Shown here one piece after another: positions 28,166 through 36,907 of a DNA stretch of 64,000 nucleotides (position 1 is its first letter; each line of letters starts with the position of its first letter). The stretch covers positions 1,488,001 through 1,552,000 of the forward strand of contig OZ243949.1 of the NCBI GenBank assembly GCA_965214305.1. Reading direction: 5' to 3'. Origin of the DNA: Azophilus sp965214305. GTDB taxonomy: Bacteria > Pseudomonadota > Gammaproteobacteria > Pseudomonadales > Azotimanducaceae. The position numbers and the translations under genes were made by a program. The notes beneath the pieces were generated by a model. It saw only the letters and a list, made by a program, of their open reading frames with translations, searched no databases and was not told the DNA's origin.

Positions 28166-28517
28166 CGTCCGCTAGGAGCCTCTGCCCGCCCTCTCTCATA
28201 CCAAGTACAAGCGGCATCGTACCCGGCAGGAAAATGATGCCCAGCGTCGCAAAGAAACCCCAAAGGCCCACTCTTCCGGGCATGCGGCACTGTTCCCACC
28301 GCGAACAAGCGCGAACAAGAAGGTTCCAAAGAGAATGCCTGGGGCCCGACAAGCCAAAATGCGAATTGCTGTGCGCAACATGGAAGACATTGTTTAGATA
28401 AGAATATAGATGTTATATTACCGATAAAATTACCTAATCGACGGGTAACAAGTTCAGCCCGCTGTGGCACTACCGCGAATCAAACCACGGGAAATTCGCT
28501 TGACAGGAGAAAATTCG
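28166..28517. other. Gap with a repeat end and AT-rich promoter
   Basis: The left part carries a family B end (CTAG then GAGCCTCTGCCCGCC, 28172-28190) with no partner end. The middle shows no supported gene. The last 130 bp are AT-rich; TTGTTT (28390) and TATATT (28414) with an 18-bp spacer form a plausible sigma-70 promoter for the TonB receptor. Confidence 0.4.
28390..28419 (+). promoter_or_regulatory. Putative sigma-70 promoter of the TonB receptor
   Basis: TTGTTT and TATATT are separated by 18 bp, about 100 bp upstream of the ATG at 28518, in the only AT-rich part of the region. No Fur box could be recognised with confidence. Confidence 0.35.
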
Positions 28518-30752
28518 ATGAGGGGATTACTGGAAAGAGCGCTCCGTGCATCAATGGCGTTCGCCTGCGGTCTGGTCTTGACCGCGACCGCAGCCGCGCA
28601 ACCACTGGTGATCGAGGAAATGATTGTCACGGCGGAGAAACGGGCGACCAACCTGCAATCCACCGCCAAGTCAATCTCGGCCTTGTCGGGCGAAGATCTG
28701 GAACTGCTGCAGGTGGCCGAAATCGGCGGGCTGGCGCTGCGGGTTCCCAACGTCAATTTCGGGCAGACCACCGGCAACGCGCGCATCGCCATTCGCGGCA
28801 TCGGCTTTGACAACCTGAGCTTGGGCAACGAGGGACGGGTGGCCTTCCACGTTGACGACCTCTACGTCAGCAGGCCCGCCGCAGCGCTGGCCAACTTCTA
28901 CGACTTGGAGCGCGTGGAGGTGCTGAGAGGCCCGCAGGGCTTCCTCTATGGCCGCAACGCCACCGCCGGGGCGATCAACGTCATCACCCGCCAGCCGGGC
29001 GATGCGTTCAATGGCCACCTCAGCCTGACGGGCGGCAACTACGGCCTCATCAAGACCCAAGGCGCCCTGGGCGGGCCGCTGTCGGACAGCCTGGGCGCGC
29101 GCTTGGCCTTTCAGGTGGTGGAGCGGGACGGTTACGGCACCAACGAGACGAACGGCAGGGAGATTGACGACGAATCAACCCGATCCGCAAGGGGCCTGGT
29201 CACCTGGCGACCGGACAGCCGCGTTGCACTGACCCTGCGCGCCGACTACATGGAGCAGGACGATCACGCCTACAGCTTCCGCTACCTCGGCCCCGGCAGC
29301 CTGCCCGACCCGGCCGTCGGATGGCCCGGCCAGCCGGTCAAGGGCACGGTCGTCGGCGGTGTGCTGCCGGATGACCCGAGGGACAGCACCGCGGACTCCG
29401 GGCCCGAAAACGAGCGGGAGTTCATCGGCGTCTCGGCGGATTTGGCGTGGGCGCTCGGCGACTACGACTTGAAGTTCATCACCGGCTACCGATCCACCGA
29501 ATTCGAGACAACCACCGATCTCGACAACACCGACATCCCCCTGACCATCTACAACCAATTCTCCGATTCAGAACACAACAGCCAGGAGCTGCGCTTAAGC
29601 CGCGAGGGCGGCTTCGGTGATTGGATGATCGGCGCATACCGCTTCAGCGAGGATCTGACCGCCGCGACCCGCGGTGCCCTCGACCCTTATGTGGTGCCGC
29701 CGCTGGGACTGCCCGGCCCCGTGGGCTTAAGACGCGGAGGCACGCTGATCGGCGCGCTGGAGACGCGGGCATGGGCCTTGTTCGGTCACTTTCGCTGGCG
29801 TTTGAGCGAGGCTTTTTCGGTTCGGGTAGGTGGCCGTTACAGCGACGAGGAAAAATCGATCGACGAATTGAACCAGGTCGACTTCACCTCGCCCGTATCC
29901 TCCTCTCTGCCGCTATTTCCACCCACGCCCCCGGGCAGGCGAGAGCAGCAGTCCGCGACTTGGGATTCGTTCACGCCATCGGTGACGCTGGAGTACCAAG
30001 CGAACGAGGATGCGTTCCTCTACTTCGATTACTCGCAGGGGTTCAAGAGCGGCGGCTACAACCTCGGCAACCTGCAGCCGGCGTTCGACCCCGAGGAAAT
30101 CGACCAATACGAGATCGGCATCCGCGCCGACTGGTTGCAGGGGCGCCTGCGCACCAATGCCTCCCTGTTCCTCTACGACTACACGGAACTGCAGGTATCC
30201 AAGGTGAACGGCTTGGTGATCACCATAGAAAACGCGGCGGACGCAAGCCTGTACGGCGCCGAGCTTGAGGTCATCGCGCTGCCCACAGCCAATCTGCGGC
30301 TCGAAGCCAGCCTCGGCTTGCTCGACACCGAGTTCAAGGACTACCTATCCCAGGACCCGGCCAGGCCCGCCGCTTTTTTTGGCGTGTTTGATCTTGCCGG
30401 CAATGAACTCACCCAAGCGCCGGACTACAGCCTCAACCTCGCCGCCGAATATCGGTTTCCTATGCGGGCGGGCGACCTTAGCCTGCGGCTCGATGCGCGT
30501 TTCGTCGGCGACCTGTGGCTGAGCGTTTACAATCTCGACCATATGCGGCAACCCTCCTACGAGTGGTTCGACGCATCAATGCAATACCGGAGCCGGAGCG
30601 GCGAATGGGGCTTCGGCGCCTTTGTGAACAACATTGGCAATGAAGAGGTGATCAATGCGGCGTTGATCGCTTCCGGGTTGGTCGGCTTTCCGGTAAACGG
30701 GTCGTTTGCCCCGCCGAGAACCTACGGCTTCTCCCTGAGCCTACAGTTTTAG
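28518..30752 (+). CDS. TonB-dependent outer-membrane receptor
   Basis: A 744-residue outer-membrane barrel that imports a ligand using TonB energy. The signal peptide is residues 1-28 (FACGLVLTATAAAQP). The TonB-box-like region IEEMIVTAEKRATNLQS precedes the plug (RIAIRGIGFDN, DDLYVSRPAAAL, VEVLRGPQGFLYGRNATAGA). The barrel ends in the C-terminal aromatic SLSLQF needed for BAM assembly. The ATG at 28518 has AGGAGA 7 nt upstream. The ligand is unknown. The MIVTAEKR type is frequent in marine and sphingomonad-like families that use lipophilic or aromatic substrates. Confidence 0.92.
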   Translation: MRGLLERALRASMAFACGLVLTATAAAQPLVIEEMIVTAEKRATNLQSTAKSISALSGEDLELLQVAEIGGLALRVPNVNFGQTTGNARIAIRGIGFDNLSLGNEGRVAFHVDDLYVSRPAAALANFYDLERVEVLRGPQGFLYGRNATAGAINVITRQPGDAFNGHLSLTGGNYGLIKTQGALGGPLSDSLGARLAFQVVERDGYGTNETNGREIDDESTRSARGLVTWRPDSRVALTLRADYMEQDDHAYSFRYLGPGSLPDPAVGWPGQPVKGTVVGGVLPDDPRDSTADSGPENEREFIGVSADLAWALGDYDLKFITGYRSTEFETTTDLDNTDIPLTIYNQFSDSEHNSQELRLSREGGFGDWMIGAYRFSEDLTAATRGALDPYVVPPLGLPGPVGLRRGGTLIGALETRAWALFGHFRWRLSEAFSVRVGGRYSDEEKSIDELNQVDFTSPVSSSLPLFPPTPPGRREQQSATWDSFTPSVTLEYQANEDAFLYFDYSQGFKSGGYNLGNLQPAFDPEEIDQYEIGIRADWLQGRLRTNASLFLYDYTELQVSKVNGLVITIENAADASLYGAELEVIALPTANLRLEASLGLLDTEFKDYLSQDPARPAAFFGVFDLAGNELTQAPDYSLNLAAEYRFPMRAGDLSLRLDARFVGDLWLSVYNLDHMRQPSYEWFDASMQYRSRSGEWGFGAFVNNIGNEEVINAALIASGLVGFPVNGSFAPPRTYGFSLSLQF

Positions 30753-30816
30753 ACTGGCGCCACTTGGCGTCAATCCGCCATCATCTGAGTTGCTTGCTTT
30801 TTTCTGGAGTTCCACC

Positions 30817-31347
30817 ATGCACAAAGCGCGCCGTTTCGTGACCGGCCTCAACGACAAGGGGCAGTCCACCGTCAAGATCGACGATGAGGCCCCAAATGTC
30901 ATGAAAATTGAGGGATGGCCGGGTGCCTACGTTTCCGAACTATGGGTGACGAATAGCTGCCCCGTGGACAACAGCGGTGACAGGGATACCTCCTTGCGCC
31001 CGATACAGCATGATCCGACACCCTTGGGGTCGATATTTCGCGTTGCCGAGTTCCCGCCCGAAACGTCGGGCGGGATTGACTCCCGAGCCGCATTCAATCA
31101 AATCGGCACCCGAAACAAGCCGTCCGATGAGGACATCGACAAGCACCCGACCATGCACTACACGGATTCCATTGACTATGTGGTGGTCATTTCCGGCGAA
31201 ATGCACATGCAAATGGAGGACGGCGAGGTGCTCCTGCGGCAGGGCGATTGCGTCGTGCAGCGCGGTACCAAGCACGCTTGGGTGAACCGCAGCGGCAAGC
31301 CCTGTGTCATCGCGGCCGTGCTGATCGACGCGAAACCGCTGGCCTGA
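30817..31347 (+). CDS. Cupin domain protein
   Basis: A 176-residue protein with one cupin barrel (about residues 105-172): HYTDSIDYVVVISGEMHMQM, then LLRQGDCVVQRGTKHAWVN. The second cupin motif is G-D-x6-R-G-x2-H-x-W. The N-terminal 100 residues form an extension seen in dioxygenase- and decarboxylase-like cupins. GGAG lies 7 nt before the ATG at 30817. It is 64 bp behind the TonB receptor and probably co-transcribed. The substrate is not identifiable. Confidence 0.82.
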   Translation: MHKARRFVTGLNDKGQSTVKIDDEAPNVMKIEGWPGAYVSELWVTNSCPVDNSGDRDTSLRPIQHDPTPLGSIFRVAEFPPETSGGIDSRAAFNQIGTRNKPSDEDIDKHPTMHYTDSIDYVVVISGEMHMQMEDGEVLLRQGDCVVQRGTKHAWVNRSGKPCVIAAVLIDAKPLA

Positions 31348-31378
31348 ACAAGGCAGCGCCGATTCCCGCCACCGTGCC

Positions 31379-31413
31379 GACCCGCCGTGCGGCGGGTCGA
31401 ACGAGGGTTTTTT
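31379..31413 (+). terminator. Possible intrinsic terminator after the cupin gene
   Basis: GACCCGCCG-TG-CGGCGGGTC forms a strong stem starting 31 bp after the cupin stop. The T run (six T at 31408) lies 9 nt beyond the stem, further than is ideal, so efficiency is uncertain. Confidence 0.4.
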
Positions 31414-31585
31414 GCGGTAAACAGGGTAACCGGCGCCGAGCACGATTCTTCCCGGTTGAGTGAGAGGGGGACGCACAGGCCCTAAGGGAAGCGCCACGGG
31501 CGCACCCTTCGCCAAGCATCCAGTGATGCGCCACTGCACACCCGACCAACTGGCGTTCCGGGCATTGGCACAGCGCTCAGAACGA

Positions 31586-31652
31586 CATAGCCTAATTCAA
31601 GTAGAGCGTGATAACCTAGCCGTAATAAGTCACCATAGCCTAATCTTGATAG
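31586..31652 (+). promoter_or_regulatory. Three spaced repeats upstream of the Fic gene
   Basis: ATAGCCTAA occurs at about 31588 and 31636, with a related ATAACCTAGC at about 31611, so three units are spaced 23-25 bp apart and end about 20 bp before the Fic start. The spacing (two helical turns) suggests a protein bound on one face, possibly the AbiEi-like domain of the Fic protein itself. The rest of the gap 31348-31585 shows no gene. Confidence 0.4.
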
Positions 31653-31666
31653 CGGTTGATTGAGTC

Positions 31667-33178
31667 GTGACCAGTCCTGCGGAAAAGCTCGCCGTCTCGT
31701 TACAGCTGCTGCGCGCCTTGCAGCAGCAAGGCGTCGTTGCCGTGCGCTCAAACCAGCTCGGTCGCACGCACAGGGAGCGCCTGCAAAGAAACGGGTATCT
31801 GCAAGAGGTCATGAAAGGCTGGTATGTGGCCACCCGCCCCGACGAGCGGGCCGGTGACAGCACAGCTTGGTATGCCGCCTTCTGGGACTATTGCGCCGCC
31901 TATCTGAATGATCGGTTCGGCCAAGACTGGAGCCTTTCCCCCGAACAATCCCTGGCGCTGCACACCGGCACCTGGACTGTGCCGGCGCAACTGCTGGTGC
32001 GCACCCCCAAAGGCGGCAACAAGCCGACTAAGCTGCCTTATGAAACATCCATTTTTGACGTCCGGGCGACGCTGCCCGAGACCGGTACCGAGGATACCAT
32101 TGGGGCGTTGCGGGTCTTTTCCTTGCCGGCCAGCCTTGTCGGCATTGGTCCCGGTATGTTTCAAACCCATGCCACCGAGGTGCGGGCGGCGCTAGCCATG
32201 ATCGGAGATGCATCGGAAGTCCTCGCAATCCTGTTGAATCGTGGCCAGAGTGTTGTCGCCGGACGGCTGGCCGGCGCCTTCAGGAACATTGGTCGGGACA
32301 GAGTGGCGGACGATATTCTCGCCGGTATGAAGGCGGCCGACTACAAGGTGACCGAAACAGACCCCTTTGCGGATACGAATAGGCTGCGCTTCCAAAAGCG
32401 TGAACAATCCCCCTATGTCGCCAGGATTCGGCTCATGTGGCAATCCCTGCGCGGCCCGGTAATCAATGCGTTCCCGGCACCATCGGGGGAAAACACCGAT
32501 TTCGACGCTTATATGCAAAACATCGACGAGGTCTATGTCACCGATGCCTATCACTCCCTGTCAATCGAGGGCTACCGGGTCAGCGAAGATCTGGTCAGAA
32601 GAGTGCGGGACGGCAACTGGGATCCGAGCACCCGGGAGGATGATCGAGCCCACCGCGACGCGCTCGCGGCCAAGGGGTATCTTGCGGCCTTCAGGAAAGT
32701 CAGGGAAAGCGTGGCGGAGGTTTTGCAAGGCGCAAACGCTGGCCGGGTAGCGGATGCACAGCATGCCGACTGGTACCGGGAACTGTTCTCGCCAAGCGTT
32801 GCCGCCGGCATTTTGAACCCCGGCGATCTTGCCGGATACCGCAGCGATCCGGTCTATATCCGGCAGTCCATGCATGTGCCGCCGCCGCGGGAAGCGGTTT
32901 TGGACCTGATGCCGACCTTCTTTGAATTACTGCGGCAAGAAGAGCATCCGGCGGTGCGCATCGTCCTCGGCCACTTCCTGTTTGTCTACATACATCCCTA
33001 CATGGACGGCAACGGCCGCATGGGCCGATTCCTGATGAATCTGATGATGGCCGCCGGCGGCTATCCGTGGACTGTCATCAGAGTCAATCGGCGCGACGAC
33101 TATATGGCCGTGCTGGAACAGGCCAGCGTCCACGGAAACATTGATCCGTTTGCCCGATTTCTGGCCGCGTTTGTGTGA
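31667..33178 (+). CDS. Fic family protein with AbiEi-like N-terminal domain
   Basis: A 503-residue fusion. Residues about 1-60 look like the winged-helix of AbiEi-type antitoxins (LLRALQQQGVVAVRSNQLGR, then RNGYLQEVMKGWYV). Residues about 60-230 continue an AbiEi-like body. From about 245 it is a Fic AMP-transferase: the inhibitory helix motif SLSIEG (297-302, fits [ST]xxxE[GN]) lies before the catalytic loop HPYMDGNGRMGRF (443-455). All catalytic residues are present, so it should be able to AMPylate a target, with self-inhibition by its own N-terminal helix. The start is GTG at 31667. The protein may bind the repeats in its own promoter. Confidence 0.82.
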   Translation: MTSPAEKLAVSLQLLRALQQQGVVAVRSNQLGRTHRERLQRNGYLQEVMKGWYVATRPDERAGDSTAWYAAFWDYCAAYLNDRFGQDWSLSPEQSLALHTGTWTVPAQLLVRTPKGGNKPTKLPYETSIFDVRATLPETGTEDTIGALRVFSLPASLVGIGPGMFQTHATEVRAALAMIGDASEVLAILLNRGQSVVAGRLAGAFRNIGRDRVADDILAGMKAADYKVTETDPFADTNRLRFQKREQSPYVARIRLMWQSLRGPVINAFPAPSGENTDFDAYMQNIDEVYVTDAYHSLSIEGYRVSEDLVRRVRDGNWDPSTREDDRAHRDALAAKGYLAAFRKVRESVAEVLQGANAGRVADAQHADWYRELFSPSVAAGILNPGDLAGYRSDPVYIRQSMHVPPPREAVLDLMPTFFELLRQEEHPAVRIVLGHFLFVYIHPYMDGNGRMGRFLMNLMMAAGGYPWTVIRVNRRDDYMAVLEQASVHGNIDPFARFLAAFV

Positions 33179-33297
33179 ATCGGGTTTGTAAGCACCCGTC
33201 AGATACCGCTGTTACCGTTTGGCACCGCCGCTGTATAGCCGACCGGTGCTCCATCAGGCTGATCATTGGGGTGCATTGGCAGCGGGAGCGTTCCGGG

Positions 33298-33431
33298 CAA
33301 GGCGCTGTCGCCGTCCCGTCGGCTGGCCGATTGAGGCGAATATCGAGCCATACGCAACGAAATCGAGCGGCCGACGGGGCGGATGAGAGCGGATTTGCAG
33401 CCGCGAATTCCTAGGGCGCGCGCTCCTGGGA
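33298..33431. repeat. Family B palindromic element
   Basis: Contains GATTGAGGCGAATATCGAGC and the partner arm AACGAAATCGAGCGGCCGAC, and ends GCGAATTCCTAGGGCGCGCG followed by CTCCTGGG. It is the reverse orientation of the core seen at 52469. Its right end overlaps the last residues and stop codon of the FAA hydrolase gene. Confidence 0.75.
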
Positions 33432-34382
33432 GCTTGCGGCGACAATCCGGTTGCGCAGTACCCCGATTCCTTCGATCTCCAGTTCAACCAGATCCCCGGA
33501 TTCAAGGAACCTGCCCTGTTCCAGGCCGCAGCCGCCGCCCACCGTGCCGGAACACAGGATCTCGCCGGCATGCAGCGTCTCATCGCGGCTGATGTAGGCG
33601 ATCAGGTCCTCAAAGCGATACAACATGGCGCTGCTGTCGCCCTCGGAGCGCAACTCGCCGTTCACCCGAACCCTCATTGTCGCGCTGTTCGGGTCGAAGG
33701 CATCGGCGGTGACAATGCAGGGGCCGAAAACATTGGCACCGTCAAAATCCTTGCCCTTGGTCGGGCCGAGCCCGCCGACCATCTCAAGCATCTGGATGTC
33801 CCGGGCGCTGAGATCATTGAAAATGGTGTAGCCGAAGATGTAATCGCCCGCCTCCTCGCGGCCGATATTGACCCCAGTGCGGCCGAGCACCATACCCATC
33901 TCCAATTCGTAGTCCATGATCTGCGAATGGGCGGGCCAGCGCACCTCGTGGTTCGGACCCACGACGGCGAAGCGATTGGCCTTGTACCAAATGGGCTGCT
34001 TACGCATTGTTTCCAGCATATCCACATGCGCGCGCGGTGGCGGCTGGCCGGTCTGACGGGAAACCGTTTCCATGGCATTGAGCAAGTGGTCTTCAAAACA
34101 CAGGCAGTCGCGTATTTGTGGGGGACAGGGCAGCGGTGCCAGCAACCTGATGCTATCGGGCGAGCACGCTTCGGCCGGGGTTGCATCGGCAAGACAACGA
34201 GCGGCCAAGACCAATGCATCGCTGCCACCGTCGATCAAGCATTGCATGGATTCCAGCGCCGGAGCAGTAGCGCCGGCCGTACGCAGGCACACCGCTTGAA
34301 GGTCGATCACCCGGCCCGCACCCTCGGTCAAGGCCCCCAGTTTCCGGCCGTCGCTGCCGGTCTCGAATGTCACCAGTTTCAT
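33411..34382 (-). CDS. Fumarylacetoacetate hydrolase family protein
   Basis: A 323-residue member of the FAH family, which hydrolyse or decarboxylate acylpyruvates and related diketo acids with Mg2+. The metal ligands fall in MDYELEMGMVLGRTGVNI (two Glu). GYTIFNDLSARDIQ and the C-terminal CSGTVGGGCGLE, then LVELEIEGIGVLRNRI, are typical. The last residues SSQERAP and the stop codon are encoded by the end of a family B repeat, so the C-terminus appears to have been altered by the insertion. An AT-rich region with an inverted repeat lies upstream. Confidence 0.88.
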   Translation of the reverse strand: MKLVTFETGSDGRKLGALTEGAGRVIDLQAVCLRTAGATAPALESMQCLIDGGSDALVLAARCLADATPAEACSPDSIRLLAPLPCPPQIRDCLCFEDHLLNAMETVSRQTGQPPPRAHVDMLETMRKQPIWYKANRFAVVGPNHEVRWPAHSQIMDYELEMGMVLGRTGVNIGREEAGDYIFGYTIFNDLSARDIQMLEMVGGLGPTKGKDFDGANVFGPCIVTADAFDPNSATMRVRVNGELRSEGDSSAMLYRFEDLIAYISRDETLHAGEILCSGTVGGGCGLEQGRFLESGDLVELEIEGIGVLRNRIVAASSQERAP

Positions 34383-34533
34383 TCCGGTTCCTTAAGCCCG
34401 GGCTATTCGTGCATGTTTGTCAACACCGCAATGCCAGCGGCGGCGCATGGGCGGGCCGTTTAAGCCGGGTTCGCCATAACAGCCGACCCGGCCGGTAACT
34501 TGCGCTAATACTCAAAGGACCCTTCCCGACCAC

Positions 34534-34585
34534 TTTGGATAATGGTAGTTTTTAAGGTAGCATAATTATCAAAATATTATCCAAA
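34534..34585. promoter_or_regulatory. Perfect inverted repeat, candidate operator
   Basis: TTTGGATAAT (34534-34543) faces ATTATCCAAA (34576-34585), a perfect 10-bp pair 32 bp apart in an AT-rich island. A third half site ATTATC lies at 34565. It is in the 265-bp gap between the FAA hydrolase start and the end of the TetR gene, so it is placed to control the hydrolase. TetR proteins bind such palindromes. Confidence 0.45.
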
Positions 34586-34647
34586 AGATATGGGGATTGC
34601 TCTCGACCCCCTTCCCAAATGCCGGCGCACAAGCCGCTTAACAGCCA

Positions 34648-35289
34648 TCAGTCAATGACGAGACCATGCAAAATCACTTCATACAACTCGGCGAAGGCTT
34701 CGCTGAATGTCAGGCCGGAGCGCGATTGAAAGTCCAGTTCGTCGATTCGCGTGACCGCGGAGAGCAAGATTTCCGCCATCAAGTAGGGGTGAACCTGACG
34801 GAAACTGCCACGCCGAATCCCGTCGGAAACGATATCCTCAAGAAATTTCATGCGCTCTTCCTGATGACGAGCCAACATCTGCTTGGCTGGCAGGTAGGAG
34901 CGCACGTCCTCGACGAAGTCGGCGCCAGCTTCCCTGGTTTCACTCACACCGGGCCGCAGAAAGGCTTCGATTCGCTTAATGGGATCCGTGTGCTCTAGGG
35001 TGCCCTGCCAGCCCAGGTGGCGAATTCGCTCCAACCAGCGGTTGAAAACGAACAGGAACATTTCTTCTTTGCTCGGGGCGATCTCGTACAACGTGCGATT
35101 GGAACACTTCAGCCTTTTGGCAAGCCGTTCGATGGTGAGGTCGCGGAATCCCTCGCGCAGGAAGATTTTCTCCAATTGTCGACGAATCTCCTCCCGCCGA
35201 TCACTGCGCGAGACCTTGCGCCTCTTGGGTCGTTCTTGCGTCGCAACGGTATCGAGCCCATGAGTCGTTCTGGCTTTTCGATCGGCCAC
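34648..35289 (-). CDS. TetR family transcriptional regulator
   Basis: A 213-residue repressor-type protein. The N-terminal helix-turn-helix is about residues 30-75: IFLREGFRDLTIERLAKRLK, then CSNRTLYEIAPSKEEMFLFV. The C-terminal ligand and dimer domain has FVEDVRSYLPAKQMLARHQ and AEILLSAVTRIDELDF. The frame extends to 35409, which would overlap the ligase gene. I chose the GTG at 35289 (VADRKART), with GGGGG 7 nt upstream and the usual family length. It is divergent from the CoA ligase across 82 bp and probably controls it and the neighbouring hydrolase. Confidence 0.85.
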   Translation of the reverse strand: MADRKARTTHGLDTVATQERPKRRKVSRSDRREEIRRQLEKIFLREGFRDLTIERLAKRLKCSNRTLYEIAPSKEEMFLFVFNRWLERIRHLGWQGTLEHTDPIKRIEAFLRPGVSETREAGADFVEDVRSYLPAKQMLARHQEERMKFLEDIVSDGIRRGSFRQVHPYLMAEILLSAVTRIDELDFQSRSGLTFSEAFAELYEVILHGLVID

Positions 35290-35371
35290 AGCCAACCCCC
35301 GGATTTCGGTAACAGGACATGCAAATCGCTTTCCTAATGCTACCAGATCAATACCGCTGCGGAGTTCGGCG

Positions 35372-36898
35372 GTGGGGATAACCCTGGCGGGCATCCTGAG
35401 AGGCGCCATTGCCCGGTATCGCCCGCGGATCGCGCTGCGGGTCGGGGATGACCAGTGGACCTACGGCGACCTTGATGCCGCGTCGGATGCGCTGGCCGCC
35501 GGTTTGACGAAGCTGGGCATGGCAAGGGGACACCGCATCGCCCTGTATATGAAAAACTGCGCCGAGTATGTGGTTGCGGACTTGGCCCTGTTGAAGATCG
35601 GTGCCGTCAAGGTGCCACTGAACGAGTATCAGTCGACCGGTGACGTCACCCACATTCTGAACGAGACCGGTGCCAAGGCGCTGGTCGCGCATCAATCCCT
35701 GCTGGCCGGTCTCGGCTCGACATCGGCGGAACGGCCCAGGCTGCCCCATGTCGTCTGTGTGCCAGAGGCAGGGCTCGGAGCGACGTACCCGGGGCAGCAC
35801 CGGTGGGACAACGTTCTGGTGGACGAGCCCTTCGTCGCCGTACAGAGTGCGCCCGACGACATCGCCCTAATCACCTATACAGGCGGCACCACCGGAACAC
35901 CCAAAGGTGTCGTGCAGAAGCAGGCCAGCCTCGCTTTGAACCTGTACGCGCACATCGTGGCGGGCGAGGTTTCGGCAACCGATCTGATGCTGCTCTCGAC
36001 ACCGCTGCCGCACAGTGCCGGCTATCATCTTCAAGCGTGCCTGCTACAGGGCGGGCAGGTCATTCTGCAACGCCGATTCGATCCGCCCACCTTCTATGCG
36101 GTCGTGGAGGAGTGCCGCATCAGTTGGGCTTTCCTGGTACCCACCATGATCTACAGGTTGCTCGAATACGGCGGCTCGCCCGGGCGCGATCATTCCAGCC
36201 TGAGAACCATTGTCTACGGCGCGGCACCCATGAGCAGCGCGCAACTGCACCGCGCCATCGACAAGTTCGGGCTCTGTTTCATTCAGCTATACGGGCAAAC
36301 CGAATGCCCCAACTACATTACGGCGTTGACCAAAGACGACCACCGCAACCCCGATCTGCATGAGTCCTGCGGCAAGGCGGTGCCATTCGTAGACGTCGCA
36401 ACCACAGCCGAGGATCACAAGGGTCTCGGTGAGGTCATTGTCCGATCTCCCTATCTTCTCTCGGAATACCTCAAAAACCCCGACGCGACCCGGACCACGC
36501 TGCAGGACGGTTGGCTGCATACCGGCGACATCGGATACATTGACGACGATGGCTACCTGTTTCTCAAAGATCGGGCCAAAGACATGGTTATCTCCGGGGG
36601 GATGAACATCTACACGAGCGAGGTTGAACAGGTCATAAAGCGTCACCCGGCCGTTGCCGACGCCGCCGTGATTGGCTTGCCCCACGCGGATTGGGGTGAA
36701 CAGGTACATGCGGTGGTGGCAATTCGAAACGATGCCGAAATCACCGGCAACACCCTTATCGACTTCTGCAAAGGCAAGCTGTCCAGATACAAGGTTCCGA
36801 AAACCATCGAATTTCGAGCGGCGCTACCGCTTACCAGCTACGGCAAGGTGGACAAGAAGGCGCTGCGACGCCACCGATCTGTCGCCGATCCGGCCTGA
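35372..36898 (+). CDS. AMP-dependent acyl-CoA synthetase/ligase
   Basis: A 508-residue ANL-superfamily ligase that activates a carboxylate with ATP and joins it to CoA. Motifs in order: YTGGTTGTPKGVVQ (A3, phosphate loop), YGAAPMSSAQLHRA, YGQTECPNYITA (A5), GWLHTGDIGYIDDDGYLFLK (A7), RAKDMVISGGMNIYTSEVEQ (A8), and the C-terminal lysine in TSYGKVDKKALR (A10). The start is GTG at 35372 with GGAG 7 nt upstream. Its neighbours (FAA hydrolase, TetR, acyl-CoA dehydrogenase) suggest a small acid-degradation unit. The acid is not known. Confidence 0.9.
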   Translation: MGITLAGILRGAIARYRPRIALRVGDDQWTYGDLDAASDALAAGLTKLGMARGHRIALYMKNCAEYVVADLALLKIGAVKVPLNEYQSTGDVTHILNETGAKALVAHQSLLAGLGSTSAERPRLPHVVCVPEAGLGATYPGQHRWDNVLVDEPFVAVQSAPDDIALITYTGGTTGTPKGVVQKQASLALNLYAHIVAGEVSATDLMLLSTPLPHSAGYHLQACLLQGGQVILQRRFDPPTFYAVVEECRISWAFLVPTMIYRLLEYGGSPGRDHSSLRTIVYGAAPMSSAQLHRAIDKFGLCFIQLYGQTECPNYITALTKDDHRNPDLHESCGKAVPFVDVATTAEDHKGLGEVIVRSPYLLSEYLKNPDATRTTLQDGWLHTGDIGYIDDDGYLFLKDRAKDMVISGGMNIYTSEVEQVIKRHPAVADAAVIGLPHADWGEQVHAVVAIRNDAEITGNTLIDFCKGKLSRYKVPKTIEFRAALPLTSYGKVDKKALRRHRSVADPA

Positions 36899-36907
36899 TG
36901 CAACCGC

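Noticed and set aside
28166..28463. Hydrophobic minus-strand frame (GLWGFFATLGIIFLPGTMPL) behind the VWA gene
   Set aside because: It could be a transporter scrap, but it is too short, overlaps the VWA gene end in another frame and has no matching flanks.
28390..28517. Fur box before the TonB receptor
   Set aside because: The AT-rich sequence does not give a convincing 19-bp Fur palindrome.
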